64,000 nucleotides of DNA. Source: Sphingomonas mollis. Lineage in GTDB: Bacteria > Pseudomonadota > Alphaproteobacteria > Sphingomonadales > Sphingomonadaceae. The stretch spans positions 1 through 64,000 of the forward strand of contig NZ_JAELXS010000001.1 in the NCBI RefSeq assembly GCF_016427505.1. The letters run 5' to 3'. The notes under the pieces are model-generated. The model ran no database searches. It worked only from the letters and a program-made list of their open reading frames with translations, and was not told the DNA's origin. Below, piece by piece: positions 9,601 to 22,446 of this stretch. The position numbers and the translations under genes are program-made. Position 1 is the first letter of the stretch. The number at the start of each line of letters is the position of its first letter.

Positions 9601-10144
9601 GACCCGCGAACGAGATGGCGCGGCCGCCGGTCGGCGTATCGTCGAGTCGGGCGAAAGGGTCGCGGCGCGACAGATCGCGGATGTCGCGATTGAGGCTGGC
9701 GATGTTGGCGATGTCGGCGGCGTTCAGCACGGTTGCCGGTCCCTGCGACACGGAACGCGCGTTGGGCAGGCGCGCCGCGGTCACGACTATCTCTTCGCCC
9801 GTCCCGGTGCCTTCGGCCGCCAGTTCGATCGGCAGTTCATAGGTCTGCGCGACAATGGTGTTGATTTCGGTCACCTGCGCGGCGGTATAGCCGGGGGCCG
9901 TGACGCTGACGGTGTAGGGGCCGCCCGGGCGCAGGCCGGTGGCGGTGAAGCTGCCGTTCGCGTCCGTGGTGCTGGTCGCGGTGGTGCCCTGCGTCGTGCT
10001 GACGATCGTCACGGTCGCGCCGGCGACGGCGGTGCCGTTGGCGGTCACGGTGCCGCGGATCGAGGATGTCGTCTCCTGCGCCATGGCGCCGGCCGGTGCG
10101 ACCAGCGCGACCGCGGCCACGCCAAGGAAAAGATTGTTCCGCAT
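6674..10144 (-). CDS. TonB-dependent receptor with N-terminal carboxypeptidase-regulatory-like domain (Oar-like)
   Basis: Outer-membrane transporter of 1156 residues. A signal peptide ends at about A22 (GAMA before QETT). Residues ~28-110 form a CarboxypepD_reg/Ig-like domain (IRGTVTANGTAVAGATVTI). A TonB-box-like EEIVVTAARLP follows, then a plug domain with FTVDGVPITDNFG. A large beta-barrel ends in the aromatic sequence SIRVGARFSF. The layout matches Oar-like receptors of proteobacteria. Substrate is unknown, and no neighbouring iron, B12 or glycan genes point to one. A Shine-Dalgarno AAGGGGT precedes the ATG, and a hairpin terminator follows the stop. Confidence 0.93.
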   Translation of the reverse strand: MRNNLFLGVAAVALVAPAGAMAQETTSSIRGTVTANGTAVAGATVTIVSTTQGTTATSTTDANGSFTATGLRPGGPYTVSVTAPGYTAAQVTEINTIVAQTYELPIELAAEGTGTGEEIVVTAARLPNARSVSQGPATVLNAADIANIASLNRDIRDLSRRDPFARLDDTPTGGRAISFAGQNARYNRFTVDGVPITDNFGLNADGLPSRRSPIPFDAIGQFQAQVAPYDVRQGNFQGGSINIILKSGTNDFHGTGFYARSGDEFVGKRTKPGPGITNGRATVPNFKIDNYGAELAGPIIKDKLFFMVAGERLRGGRPIPEGPTDNNAGTAIPNLIQSQVNTISAIAQSVYGYNTGGVQRSLNDKDDRIVARIDANLSDRQRVALTYTYADDGVTLLNNTFSTITTGSPGLGLASNAYTQGNRLHTGVVQLNSDWSDTFSTEARGFYKHYTRIQEPLLGRGFAQMRVCTNPTSIGSLTGCESSVTGRNGTDAVVSFGPDSSRQTNQLYTETWGGLVQARLTMNDHDLRVFTEIQDVSVFNSFLQNSAGSYYFDSIADFQARRASTFAYGNAIRANNGLEAFNPDAAAAKFGYQSYTFGIMDNWRITPTLNFSYGARYDLYAMHDSPALSNAYLTRYAGGAIVNGQQKVIGGNTTNISGFNLFQPRAGFDWKPFRRLSIRGGGGIFGGGTPDVYVSNSFSNTGVLTNSLSLTRTATGYNGFPAGTPAATQIEIGNAALNGVTGTSIPGSVNTTLGNAAIATSATVNALDPNFKVPSQWRATLSGEYTANLGPLGDNWIVGADFLYSDVRNQVFFTDIRSQPIVGSLTPDGRQRYQDIANGTASTNTNSDILLTNTKKGRAYIAVARLEKAWDFGLSVNGSFTYSDVKDQAPATSSTAGSNYSNGAFVDPNNVAYGISNDQVKYFFKYGVNFDHAFFGDSKTQIGLFGETRIGHPYSYTFQDYQPTGGTPRSAIFGTTGRSTATGTGGQRYLMYVPTVNDTRVSYSSAEFQNALNAFIDSSGLAKYRGKVAPRNAFNSRWFTRLDLHVSQEVPTGIGNSRLQVFADIENLTNFINKKWGQLREYTFPYNAAVTQVQCLATPTATGVATTGVVTNNVGQACAQYRYSPLGGTTSFTTPVDQVYVNQSLYSIRVGARFSF

Positions 10145-10460
10145 CTGATTACCCCTTTTGAGCTTTCGCTCTACCCCACGGCACCGCCGTTCACCGCGCT
10201 GCCCTGTGCGTGGATTATGACGCTTCCATGACAGATGCGAGTCGGTTCCCGGTCATGATGCAAAGCTTTGTGCCGCGTTGCAAAAAGGCCACGAATTCTA
10301 CCGTGTTCGGGCCGCATCGGTCGCGGTGCCGACGCGACCCGCATTCAACGCGAAAGGCGCGAGGCCGAAAGATTGCACCGATGTAATGTTCACCACAGGG
10401 GGGCCTCATGATCGCGATCCAGAAGGACCCGTAATCTCCCGTCCGAAGAAGGATCGCCCC
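10145..10460. other. Divergent regulatory gap between TonB receptor and degP-like protease
   Basis: A 316-base non-coding gap that must hold both promoters. On the minus strand, a small hairpin (GAGC-gaaa-GCTC) lies in the receptor leader just upstream of its Shine-Dalgarno. On the plus strand, AAGGA precedes the protease ATG by about 8 bases. I could not pick confident -35/-10 pairs for either direction. Confidence 0.5.
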
Positions 10461-11678
10461 ATGTTCGCCAATCGCCGTCTGACCATACGCCCCATCATCG
10501 CCGCCGCGGCACTGGGCACCACCGCGATCGCCGGCATTGCCGGTGGGGCGATCGCCGCCGATCAGGGTCGCGACGGGATCATCGAGCGGTTCACCGCACC
10601 CGGGCCTGCCGCCGTCGCGTCCACCGGCATCCATGCTTCGCTGTCCGACATGGTCGAAGCCGTCGGCCCCAGTGTGGTCCAGATCCAGGTCAAACCGCAG
10701 ATGATGTCGCAACAGCAGGGGATGCCGATGCAGTTCGGATCGGACGACGGCGATCTGTCCGACCGGCTTGGGCAATTATTCGGGTTCGCCATGCCGGACG
10801 GCGGCGAACGGCCAAGTCGGCCCGATCCGCGGCAGGGGCCGCAGCGCGGTGCGCTGGGATCGGGCTTCATCGTCGATGCGTCCGGGCTCGTCATCACCAA
10901 CAACCACGTCGTCGAAGGCGCCGACCGGGTCACCGTCCAGATGTCGGACGGGCGGGAATTGCCGGGCCGCGTCCTCGGTCGCGATCCCAAGATCGATGTC
11001 GCGGTCGTGCGGATCGAGGGGAAGGGTATATTTATCCCGATCAAATGGGGCGACAGCGATCACATCCGGGTCGGCGACAGCGTGTTCGCGGTCGGCAGCC
11101 CGTTCGGTCTCGGCAACACGGTGACGTCGGGCATCGTCTCCGCGCGCGGACGCGAGATCGGGGCGGGGCCGTATGATGATTTCCTTCAGGTCGATGCCGC
11201 GATCAACAGCGGCAATTCGGGTGGCCCGCTGTTCGACGGCAGCGGCCGGGTGGTCGGCGTCAACACCGCGATCTTCTCCCCCAGTGGCGGCAATGTCGGC
11301 ATCGGGTTTGCCATTCCCGCCAAGATGGCGCGGCAGGTCGCGCTCCAGATCGCACAGACCGGCCATGTCTCGCGCGGCCGGATCGGCGTGGCGTTGCAGG
11401 ACGTGACGCCGGAAATCGCCGGCGCGATGGGCCTGAATGTCGCCAGGGGGGCATTGATCGCGGAGGTCGAGGACGAAGGCGCTGCCGCGCGATCCGGCAT
11501 GCAGCGCGGCGACGTCGTTCGCCGCTTCGGTTCCAGACCGATCGACAACGGACGCGACCTCGCCCGCGCCGTGGCGGAGGCCCGGATCGGGTCGAGCGTT
11601 GCGACGCAGGTCATCCGCGATGGCCGTCCGGTCTCGCTCGACCTGCGTATCGCGGGTGAGGCATCCGCCCGGTCCTGA
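10461..11678 (+). CDS. DegP/DegQ-like periplasmic serine protease with one PDZ domain
   Basis: Envelope quality-control protease of 405 residues. A signal peptide or membrane anchor covers about residues 8-33. The trypsin-like domain carries H149 (ITNNHVVEG), D179 (DPKIDVAVVRI) and S253 (NSGNSGGPLF). A Gln/Met-rich loop at 78-92 and a Pro/Arg-rich stretch at 116-130 correspond to the LA loop. Only one PDZ domain (~300-395) is present, whereas DegP has two, so it is closer to DegS-like or short DegQ forms. The frame extends upstream to 10278, but the ATG at 10461 has an AAGGA site and a signal-like N-terminus. A two-component system follows 50 bases on, suggesting an envelope-stress unit. Confidence 0.92.
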   Translation: MFANRRLTIRPIIAAAALGTTAIAGIAGGAIAADQGRDGIIERFTAPGPAAVASTGIHASLSDMVEAVGPSVVQIQVKPQMMSQQQGMPMQFGSDDGDLSDRLGQLFGFAMPDGGERPSRPDPRQGPQRGALGSGFIVDASGLVITNNHVVEGADRVTVQMSDGRELPGRVLGRDPKIDVAVVRIEGKGIFIPIKWGDSDHIRVGDSVFAVGSPFGLGNTVTSGIVSARGREIGAGPYDDFLQVDAAINSGNSGGPLFDGSGRVVGVNTAIFSPSGGNVGIGFAIPAKMARQVALQIAQTGHVSRGRIGVALQDVTPEIAGAMGLNVARGALIAEVEDEGAAARSGMQRGDVVRRFGSRPIDNGRDLARAVAEARIGSSVATQVIRDGRPVSLDLRIAGEASARS

Positions 11679-11728
11679 ACCGACGGAACCGGGGAGCGGC
11701 CCGCGCGTCCGCTTTCCGGACCCCCTGA

Positions 11729-12421
11729 ATGGAACGCCCGGCCTTGAAGCTGCTGTTGATCGAAGACGATGCGCAGACCGCGGATTATGTCCGCCGGGGT
11801 CTGGCGGAACTGGGCCATGCGACCGATCATGCCGCGACCGGTGTCGATGGCCTGACCGCCGCGATCGTCGGTCGATACGATGCGATCATCCTCGATCGCA
11901 ATCTGCCGGGGCTTGATGGATTATCCGTGCTGAAGTCGCTGCGTGCGCAGGGGGATCGCACCCCGGTGCTCGTCCTCTCCGCGCTGGGGCAGGTCGATGA
12001 CCGGATCGCCGGCCTGCGTGCGGGTGGCGACGATTATCTGCCCAAGCCGTTCTCGTTCGGCGAACTGATGGCGCGGATCGACGCGATCTCGCGCCGGCGT
12101 GGCGACGAGGATATCACGGAGGCGGTTCGTCAGACGGGCTCGCTGACGCTCGATCTGCTGGCCCGCACGGCAACCCGGAACGGCCGGCGGATCGAACTGC
12201 TCAACAAGGAATATCAGCTGCTCGAATATCTGACCCGCCATGCCGGGCAGGTGGTGACCCGGACGATGCTGATCGAGGCGATCTGGGACTATAGCTTCGA
12301 CCCCGGCACCAATATCGTCGACGTGCATGTCAGCCGGCTGCGGGCAAAGATCGACGGTGACGGCGAACCGCCGATGATCCGCACGATACGCGGTGCCGGC
12401 TATCGGCTGGACGCCCGCTGA
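11729..12421 (+). CDS. OmpR/PhoB-family response regulator
   Basis: DNA-binding regulator of 230 residues. The receiver domain has D13-D14, phospho-acceptor D56 (AIILDRNLPG), S84 and K106 (DDYLPKPF). A winged-helix output domain follows at about 133-229, containing NKEYQLLEYLTRHAGQVV and IRTIRGAGYRL. It lies between the DegP-like protease and its cognate kinase, whose ATG follows its TGA with one base between. Likely co-transcribed with both. Confidence 0.95.
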   Translation: MERPALKLLLIEDDAQTADYVRRGLAELGHATDHAATGVDGLTAAIVGRYDAIILDRNLPGLDGLSVLKSLRAQGDRTPVLVLSALGQVDDRIAGLRAGGDDYLPKPFSFGELMARIDAISRRRGDEDITEAVRQTGSLTLDLLARTATRNGRRIELLNKEYQLLEYLTRHAGQVVTRTMLIEAIWDYSFDPGTNIVDVHVSRLRAKIDGDGEPPMIRTIRGAGYRLDAR

Positions 12422-12422
12422 A

Positions 12423-13799
12423 ATGCGGCGTCTGCCGTCGACGGCCGCCTTGCGCGGGGCGTTGTGGATCACGCTGATCGCGCTGATGGCGACCGGGATC
12501 GCGCTGACCGTCCAGTACGGGCAGACGGTCCGCCTGCTCGATACCCGTGCGCAGGCGAGCGTCGACGACGAGATGGCCGGTTTGGTCGAACGCTATCAGG
12601 CAGATGGGCCGCTTGCCGTCGCGCAGGCGGTGTCGCGCGCCGTCGGTCGTCCGCGCGTGACGGACTTCATCTACCTGATGACGGACGCCGCCGGGCGGCC
12701 GATCGCGGGCAATCTCGCCGCATGGCCGGGCGAGATCGATCGCACGGGATATCGGACGTTCGATACCCGGATCGCGACGACGCGGGGCACCATGATCGAA
12801 CGGCAGGTGGCGGCGCGAACGGTGCTGCTGGGGGACGATTATCGCCTGCTGGTGGGCAGCCTGTCAGACGATCGCCGTCTGCTCCACGATCGCTATGTCT
12901 CGGCGCTGATCTGGTCGTTGCTGGCGACGGGCGCGGTCGGCCTGCTTTTCGGGTTGTGGTACAGTCGCCGGGGCCTCGCGTTCCTCGATGCGGCCAGTGC
13001 GGCCGGCGACCGGTTTCGGGCGGGGCACCTGGACGAACGCCTGCCAGTGACCGGGCGGGGCGACGAATATGACCGGCTGGCCGCAACGCTGAATCACGGA
13101 TTTGCCGAGATCGAACGTCTGGTCGATTCGCTGCGAACGGCGACCGATGCGCTGGCGCACGACCTCAAGACGCCGTTGACCCGCATCCGGTCGCGCATCG
13201 AACTGGCGACGATGCAGGGCGATGCCGACGGCGTATCGGCGGACATCCGCGACGATCTGGATGCGTTGCTTCGGACGATCGACGACACGCTGCGCCTCGC
13301 CCGCGCCGAGACGACGATGGCGAGCGAGTTCGCGCCGGTCGATCTGGCCGCGATCGTCCGCGAGGCCGGCGAGTTGTTCGACCCCGTCGCCGAGGATCGA
13401 GGGATCGCGTTGACCGTCACGGCCGCGCCGGCGAGCGTGAACGGCGTCCGGTCGCTCCTTGGGCAACTGGTCGCGAACCTCATCGACAACGCGCTCAAAT
13501 ACACGCCCGCGGGTGGTTCGGTCACGGTATCACTGTCGCAGGAGGGCGACGGCATCAGGCTGCGCGTGGCGGATACCGGACCCGGCATTCCCGTCGATCA
13601 ACGCGACCATGTCCTGACCCGCTTCGTCCGGCTCGATACGAGCCGGCAAACGGACGGCAGCGGCCTGGGGCTCAGCATCGCGCAGGTCGCCGCACGCGTT
13701 CATGGCGCCCGGCTTTTACTGGATGACAATCGGCCGGGGTTGATCGTTACCGTCCATTTCGCCGGTGGCAACGGCAGCGAAGCCGCGACGAGCCTGTAG
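12423..13799 (+). CDS. EnvZ-type sensor histidine kinase
   Basis: Inner-membrane sensor kinase of 458 residues. Transmembrane helices lie at about 11-31 and 160-180 with a ~125-residue periplasmic sensor between them. A HAMP segment follows, then the dimerisation box with phospho-acceptor H246 (ALAHDLKTPLTRIR). The ATPase domain shows LIDNALKYTP, DTGPGIP and GSGLGLSIAQ. The ATG at 12423 is chosen over an upstream in-frame start at 12393 because the latter lies inside the regulator gene. It pairs with the OmpR-like regulator. The signal is unknown, and the adjacent protease suggests envelope stress. Confidence 0.94.
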   Translation: MRRLPSTAALRGALWITLIALMATGIALTVQYGQTVRLLDTRAQASVDDEMAGLVERYQADGPLAVAQAVSRAVGRPRVTDFIYLMTDAAGRPIAGNLAAWPGEIDRTGYRTFDTRIATTRGTMIERQVAARTVLLGDDYRLLVGSLSDDRRLLHDRYVSALIWSLLATGAVGLLFGLWYSRRGLAFLDAASAAGDRFRAGHLDERLPVTGRGDEYDRLAATLNHGFAEIERLVDSLRTATDALAHDLKTPLTRIRSRIELATMQGDADGVSADIRDDLDALLRTIDDTLRLARAETTMASEFAPVDLAAIVREAGELFDPVAEDRGIALTVTAAPASVNGVRSLLGQLVANLIDNALKYTPAGGSVTVSLSQEGDGIRLRVADTGPGIPVDQRDHVLTRFVRLDTSRQTDGSGLGLSIAQVAARVHGARLLLDDNRPGLIVTVHFAGGNGSEAATSL

Positions 13800-13868
13800 G
13801 CGCGCTCCATGACCACCACCGACGTCCGGGCGCAGCGTGGCGGGCGGGGTGATCGTGGCGGTTCAACC

Positions 13869-14711
13869 TTATCGGGAACGACGTCGGGAAACCTGTCCGG
13901 TCGCTCGCGGTGAGGAGAAGCCCGATTCCAGAAGGTTCGACACCAACAGATCGCGCGCGGCCGCGCTGCGGGCGCCAAGGACGACGACGACGACCCGTTT
14001 ATCGCCGCGTCGACCGGACGCGGCCAGATTATATCCGGCCGGCACCGTGTACCCCGTCTTGACGCCGTCCACGCCGCGCAGCTTGCCGAGAAGATGGTTG
14101 TGGTTCGGTCGGACCTGGCCGCGCCACCGGATTACGGGCGTCGAGAAGATCCGGTAGCGTACCGGATGGTGACTGATGATGTAGCGAGCCAGTGTCGCCA
14201 TATCCCGTGCGGTCGTCAGGCCGCCGGATGGCGCGAGACCGGTGGCATTGGTGAACCGCGTCGCGGTCATGCCCAGTTTCCTCGCCCGCCGGTTCATGGC
14301 CTGAACGAACAACGCCTCGCTGCCGGCTACCCGTTCCGCCAACGCGACGGCGACGTCATTGGCGGAGATCACGGCAACCGCGCGCATCGCCGCATCGAGG
14401 CCGATCGTTCGTCCTGCCGCCAGCCCCAGCCGTGATGCCGGTTGCCGCGCTCCTCGCGGTGTCATGACGACCTTCCCGGTGGAGCGCAGTCTTCCCGCAT
14501 CGATCGCCTCGAAGGTCAGGAGAAGCGTCATCATCTTCACGAGCGAGGCGGGCGGGCGGCTCCGGTTGCCGGCGGCTTCGTACAGAACCCGTCCGGACCG
14601 GGCATCGACGACGATTTCAGAAACCGGCGCGGTTGCCGCGGATGCCGCGCCCGGAAGGCCGGTTGCCATAACGAACGGCAACAATGCCATCTTGATGTAA
14701 GGCAGTTTCAT
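13869..14711 (-). CDS. D-alanyl-D-alanine carboxypeptidase (peptidase S11)
   Basis: Periplasmic low-molecular-weight penicillin-binding protein of 280 residues that trims D-Ala from peptidoglycan stem peptides. A signal peptide ends near residue 25 (GAASA). The three S11 motifs are complete: S56-LV-K59, S116-A-N118 and K218-T-G220. The protein stops soon after the catalytic domain and lacks the C-terminal beta domain and amphipathic anchor of DacA/PBP5, so it resembles short S11 or PBP7-type enzymes. Its stop faces the kinase gene end 69 bases away. No clear terminator is seen between them. Confidence 0.9.
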   Translation of the reverse strand: MKLPYIKMALLPFVMATGLPGAASAATAPVSEIVVDARSGRVLYEAAGNRSRPPASLVKMMTLLLTFEAIDAGRLRSTGKVVMTPRGARQPASRLGLAAGRTIGLDAAMRAVAVISANDVAVALAERVAGSEALFVQAMNRRARKLGMTATRFTNATGLAPSGGLTTARDMATLARYIISHHPVRYRIFSTPVIRWRGQVRPNHNHLLGKLRGVDGVKTGYTVPAGYNLAASGRRGDKRVVVVVLGARSAAARDLLVSNLLESGFSSPRATGQVSRRRSR

Positions 14712-14887
14712 CGGATGCCTTTATGGTTTCGATCGGTGTGGATCGATAGCGGTCTACACGGCGAACCGGATGTACAGCCTGCCCCGGTGACGGCCGACCG
14801 TAAAGCTGCCTCGTGGATACGGTGGTGCGCTGCGCAGGTATCGCGACCGTCGAGTTCGGCAGGATGTCCCGAACAGGCCCGGCCGCG

Positions 14888-16378
14888 TCAGTAATTCCAT
14901 TGCAGCTGGGTGCGGATCAGGTTCCCCTCGGCCGTGCCCTGACGGCGTTCGTCCGCTTCGGTGCGTTGCATGCGGGCATAGGCGATCGTGAATTCAATCG
15001 GCGGCACGGGCTGGAATTCGATGCCCAGTTCGAACTCGTCGGTCTCCAGTCGCGGGGCGTTGGGCAGGGCTTTCCAGCCGCCGCGATAACGCTGCCAGCG
15101 GGCGTAGGGCATGAACGCGCCGAGTGGCGAGCGGGGCACGCGGGCCATCGTCTGGATATAGCCGCCATTCAGCGATTTGTCGGTGATCGACCGCAGGACG
15201 CGATCATATTCGGGGCCGCGCCCCCAGTTCCATTCGGCCTGGAAACCGATCGGTTGCGGATAGAAGATCGCATGGACGCCGACGCGCTCCTCGCGGAAAG
15301 CGACCGGACTGATGCCGCCGTTGCGCAGTTCGGGCTGGACGTCGTTGCGCAGCGCGGCAGCGCCGACTTCGAGGACCTGTCCGGACAATCCCGTGCCCAG
15401 CCCGTCGAGTTCGAACGGCCAGGTGACGAGGGCCACGGTCATCACGCCGTCGTTGGTTTCCGTGCGGTTGATACCCTGGCCGTTGAAGACGCCGATCCCG
15501 AACGCGCCGTAATTGCCGAACAGCTTCTGTCCGTCGCTTGCCAGCCGCTTCCATGTCCGCTCGGCCTTCAGCGGGGTGTAATAGGCGACGACGCCGATAT
15601 CGCGCTCGCTCGGCACCGCGCTGTTGATGCCGTCGCTGCGATCGAGCGTCAGGCGGTTTGACGAGGACTGCATGTTCTCCCACCCGAACGGCACCTTCGA
15701 CTGGCCGAAGCGCAGGCGGAGGCGCTTGTCGCGGTCGATGACGGTGTCGACATACGCGTCGCGAAGCTGGGCGAACCCTTCGCGCCGTTCGCCGCCCGAC
15801 TGGTTGCTGACGCTGGTCGCGAAATCGGGCTGGAAATAAAAGGACACGCGGTCGTTCAGATCGCCCTGCAGGACGACGCGGATACGCCGGAACGTGAAGC
15901 CGGTATTGTCGCCGATGCCGCTGTCATGCACCGACCGCAGGCGCGACGCGCCGTCGGGCGCGGTGCGATCGCCCGATAGAATCTCGTTGAAGCGCAACTG
16001 CGTATAGCCGCGCAGCAGGATGCGATCCGACCAGAGCCTGTGGCCGGTGGTGCGGCCGGCGAGCGACGCGGGGCCCTGCGCCAGTTGCGTGTTGCCGGGC
16101 ATCGTTCCGGTGGGTGCGACCGGGCGTGTCGCAGCCAGTTTCGGGGCAGGATCGGCTTTCGGCGGAGCGGACCCGGATGCCGGCGACGTCTGCGCGAGCG
16201 TGACGGCCGGCGGTATCGCGGCCGCACCCGTCGTCTGTGCCGCCTGCATCCGGGCGATCGTCGCCTTCAGTTCATCGATCTGGCGCTGTAGATCCTGCAC
16301 GGTCTGGGCCTGGGCCGGGGCGGCGGGCAGGGCGAGCGATCCGAACCCGGCCATCGCCACCAGCAAATTTCGTGGCAT
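14888..16378 (-). CDS. Phosphate-selective porin O/P family outer membrane protein
   Basis: Outer-membrane channel of 496 residues. A signal peptide ends around APAQA, followed by a short coiled coil (VQDLQRQIDELKATIARMQ) that could link to peptidoglycan or trimerise. A Pro/Ala-rich spacer follows. The beta-barrel has porin O/P hallmarks such as RRIRVVLQGDLNDRVSFYFQ and RLRFGQSKVPFGWENMQS, and ends in TQLQWNY. The frame is open to 16567, but MPRNLLVAMAG at 16378 gives the signal peptide. Phosphate or polyphosphate uptake is the family expectation and is unproven here. No pho genes are adjacent. Confidence 0.88.
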   Translation of the reverse strand: MPRNLLVAMAGFGSLALPAAPAQAQTVQDLQRQIDELKATIARMQAAQTTGAAAIPPAVTLAQTSPASGSAPPKADPAPKLAATRPVAPTGTMPGNTQLAQGPASLAGRTTGHRLWSDRILLRGYTQLRFNEILSGDRTAPDGASRLRSVHDSGIGDNTGFTFRRIRVVLQGDLNDRVSFYFQPDFATSVSNQSGGERREGFAQLRDAYVDTVIDRDKRLRLRFGQSKVPFGWENMQSSSNRLTLDRSDGINSAVPSERDIGVVAYYTPLKAERTWKRLASDGQKLFGNYGAFGIGVFNGQGINRTETNDGVMTVALVTWPFELDGLGTGLSGQVLEVGAAALRNDVQPELRNGGISPVAFREERVGVHAIFYPQPIGFQAEWNWGRGPEYDRVLRSITDKSLNGGYIQTMARVPRSPLGAFMPYARWQRYRGGWKALPNAPRLETDEFELGIEFQPVPPIEFTIAYARMQRTEADERRQGTAEGNLIRTQLQWNY

Positions 16379-16523
16379 GGCTGGTCTTTGCCCTCGTTGA
16401 ACGGGTTCGAAAGCGGACCGGCTTCGTTGCCCGCATTGCACTTTTGTGACGCCACCTATGACGATTTGGTGTTCCACGGCAATCCATTCCGTTCGGCGAC
16501 TCGGGGGCCGCATCAGCGCATGG

Positions 16524-20389
<3,866 letters not shown>

Positions 20390-20462
20390 CGTGACCGGAT
20401 GTAGGCGGGTCGGACGCGGAATTGAACCGCTTATGTTCCGCCCGCCCGATCGGGGGCGGTTA

Positions 20463-21461
20463 TTATTGCGGCGTCGACTGGCTCGGCAGCGGCGCGGAGC
20501 CGGCACCGGTGCCGACCGTCGACGGCGTGGTGCCTGCCGGAGTCGCGGTGGACGGCTGCGCCGTGCCGGGGGCGGCATCGGGCTGCGCGTTGCGCGGCTC
20601 CTTGGTGCTGAGGCCGGGGAGCGAGGCGGGGCGCGTCCCTTCCGGTACGATCGGCGTGCCGGGTGGCACCAGCGCCGCCTGCTGCACCGGATGCTTCTCC
20701 ATCAGCTTGTACGCATGGTCGTACCAGTCGCTGCCGGGATAGTTGGCGCCGAGGACGGCGGCCGATTTCTGCGCCTCGACCGGCACGCCCAGCGCCAGAT
20801 ACGTCTCGGTCAGGCGCATCAGCGCCTCGGGCGCGTGGGTCGTCGTCTGATACTGGTCGATCACGGTGCGGAAGCGCATGCTGGCCGCCAGCCACTGGCT
20901 GCGCGTTTCATAGAAGCGACCGATCTCCATTTCCTTGCCGGCGAGATGGTCGTTGACCAGATCGATCTTCAGCCGCGCGTCTGACGCGTAACGGGTGTTG
21001 GGATAACGCCGCGTGAGTTCGCCCAGCGCGTCGAGCGCCTGCCGCGTGATCTTCTGATCGCGGGTCACGTCGGTCACCTGCTCGTAATAGCCGAGCGCGA
21101 TCAGGTAATAGGCATAGGGCGCGTCGCGGTTGCCGGGATGGACCGAGATGAAACGCTGCGCCGACTGGATCGACGCGGTATAATCCTTGGCGAGGTAATA
21201 GCTGAACGCGCTCATCAACTGCGCCCGGCGTGCCCAGATCGAATAGGGGTGCTGGCGTTCCACCTCGTCGAACAGGATAGCCGCCTCCTTGTAGCGGTTC
21301 TGATCGAGCCGGCGGCGGGCGAGGCTGTACAGCGTACCCACGTCGCGCGCGATATAGGGCGTATCGCCCTTCGCGGCGCGGTTGCGGGCGCAACCGGCGA
21401 TGGGAAGCGCGACGGCGGCGATCAGCGCGAGGGAAAGCGCGCGGGACTGGTGGATACGCAT
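20463..21461 (-). CDS. bamD: Outer membrane assembly lipoprotein BamD
   Basis: Lipoprotein of the BAM complex that inserts beta-barrels in the outer membrane, 332 residues. The signal peptide ends in a lipobox (LPIAGC) with lipidated C24. Tetratricopeptide-like repeats cover about 38-260 (YKEAAILFDEVERQHPYS, YTASIQSAQRFISVHPGN). The last ~75 residues are a low-complexity Pro/Thr/Ala tail, longer than in E. coli BamD. recN follows after about 73 bases and may be co-transcribed. Confidence 0.94.
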   Translation of the reverse strand: MRIHQSRALSLALIAAVALPIAGCARNRAAKGDTPYIARDVGTLYSLARRRLDQNRYKEAAILFDEVERQHPYSIWARRAQLMSAFSYYLAKDYTASIQSAQRFISVHPGNRDAPYAYYLIALGYYEQVTDVTRDQKITRQALDALGELTRRYPNTRYASDARLKIDLVNDHLAGKEMEIGRFYETRSQWLAASMRFRTVIDQYQTTTHAPEALMRLTETYLALGVPVEAQKSAAVLGANYPGSDWYDHAYKLMEKHPVQQAALVPPGTPIVPEGTRPASLPGLSTKEPRNAQPDAAPGTAQPSTATPAGTTPSTVGTGAGSAPLPSQSTPQ

Positions 21462-21578
21462 CGACAGCCGCCTTAGCGCAGCGGACAGCGCCCGAACAAT
21501 AGGCTAGAGGCGGTGCAAGCGGCACGCATGGCACATCCGTGCGTTTCGCCCGTCGATCAACGAAGCCAGAGGACCATC

Positions 21579-22403
21579 ATGCCGGCCACCAAGCTCCACA
21601 CCCACCGCGTCGAGAAGCCCTGGGGCCGGTGCGACCTGTTTCCCGGATTCGAGGATGTCGCGGCCGGCGGCGAGCCGGTGGGCGAAGTGTGGTTCCAGGA
21701 GCCGGGCGACACGACGCCCGACCTGCTCATCAAATATCTGTTCACCGGCGAGAAGCTGTCGGTACAGGTCCATCCCGACGATGTCGAGGCGCACAAGCGC
21801 GGCCTGCCGCGGGGCAAGGACGAATGCTGGACGATCCTGGCCGCCAAGCCCGATTCGACGATCGCGCTGGGGCCGAAAGAGGCGATGACCGCGCCGGAAC
21901 TGCACGATGCGGCGCTGGACGGATCGATCGAGGACAAGCTGGACTGGGTGCCGATCGAAGCGGGCGATTTCTATTATGCCGCGTCGGGGACGATCCATGC
22001 GATCGGCGCCGGCCTGACCCTGATCGAGGTGCAGCAGAATTCGGAGACGACGTACCGGCTGTACGATTACGGCCGGCCGCGCGAGCTGCATCTGGAAGAC
22101 GGCGTCGCGGTGGCGCATCTCGATCCGTACCAGCCGATCGTCTCGCCGGGGCCGGTGGGCCAGCATCGCACGATCCTGGTCGAGGGGCCGAAGTTCGTGC
22201 TGGAACGCTGGACCGGTGGCGAGCATGCGGTGACGTTGCCCGAGGGCAAGACGGCGTGGATCGTGCCGATCGCCGGATCGGGCGAGGTCGCGGGCGTTTC
22301 GTTCAAGGCGGGCGAGTGCGTGACGATGACCGGCAGCGAGACGATCACCGCCGGGGCGGATGCGGATTACCTGTTCGCCTATCCGGGGACGACGCGGGTC
22401 TGA
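21579..22403 (+). CDS. Class I mannose-6-phosphate isomerase
   Basis: Zinc enzyme of 274 residues interconverting mannose-6-phosphate and fructose-6-phosphate. Metal ligands of the cupin fold are visible: Q63 and H65 in SVQVHPDD, E82 in KDECW and H140 in SGTIHAIGAG. The catalytic Arg is R160 in NSETTYRLYDYGR. It is shorter than the ~390-residue E. coli ManA but matches the compact bacterial form. The frame is open upstream to 21513, but the ATG at 21579 has an AGAGGA site. It is divergent from bamD. A nearby link to cell-surface polysaccharide genes is not visible. Confidence 0.92.
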   Translation: MPATKLHTHRVEKPWGRCDLFPGFEDVAAGGEPVGEVWFQEPGDTTPDLLIKYLFTGEKLSVQVHPDDVEAHKRGLPRGKDECWTILAAKPDSTIALGPKEAMTAPELHDAALDGSIEDKLDWVPIEAGDFYYAASGTIHAIGAGLTLIEVQQNSETTYRLYDYGRPRELHLEDGVAVAHLDPYQPIVSPGPVGQHRTILVEGPKFVLERWTGGEHAVTLPEGKTAWIVPIAGSGEVAGVSFKAGECVTMTGSETITAGADADYLFAYPGTTRV

Positions 22404-22446
22404 GGGTATCGGGGTGAGAGGCGGGTTGCCCTCACCCTGGCCTGAT

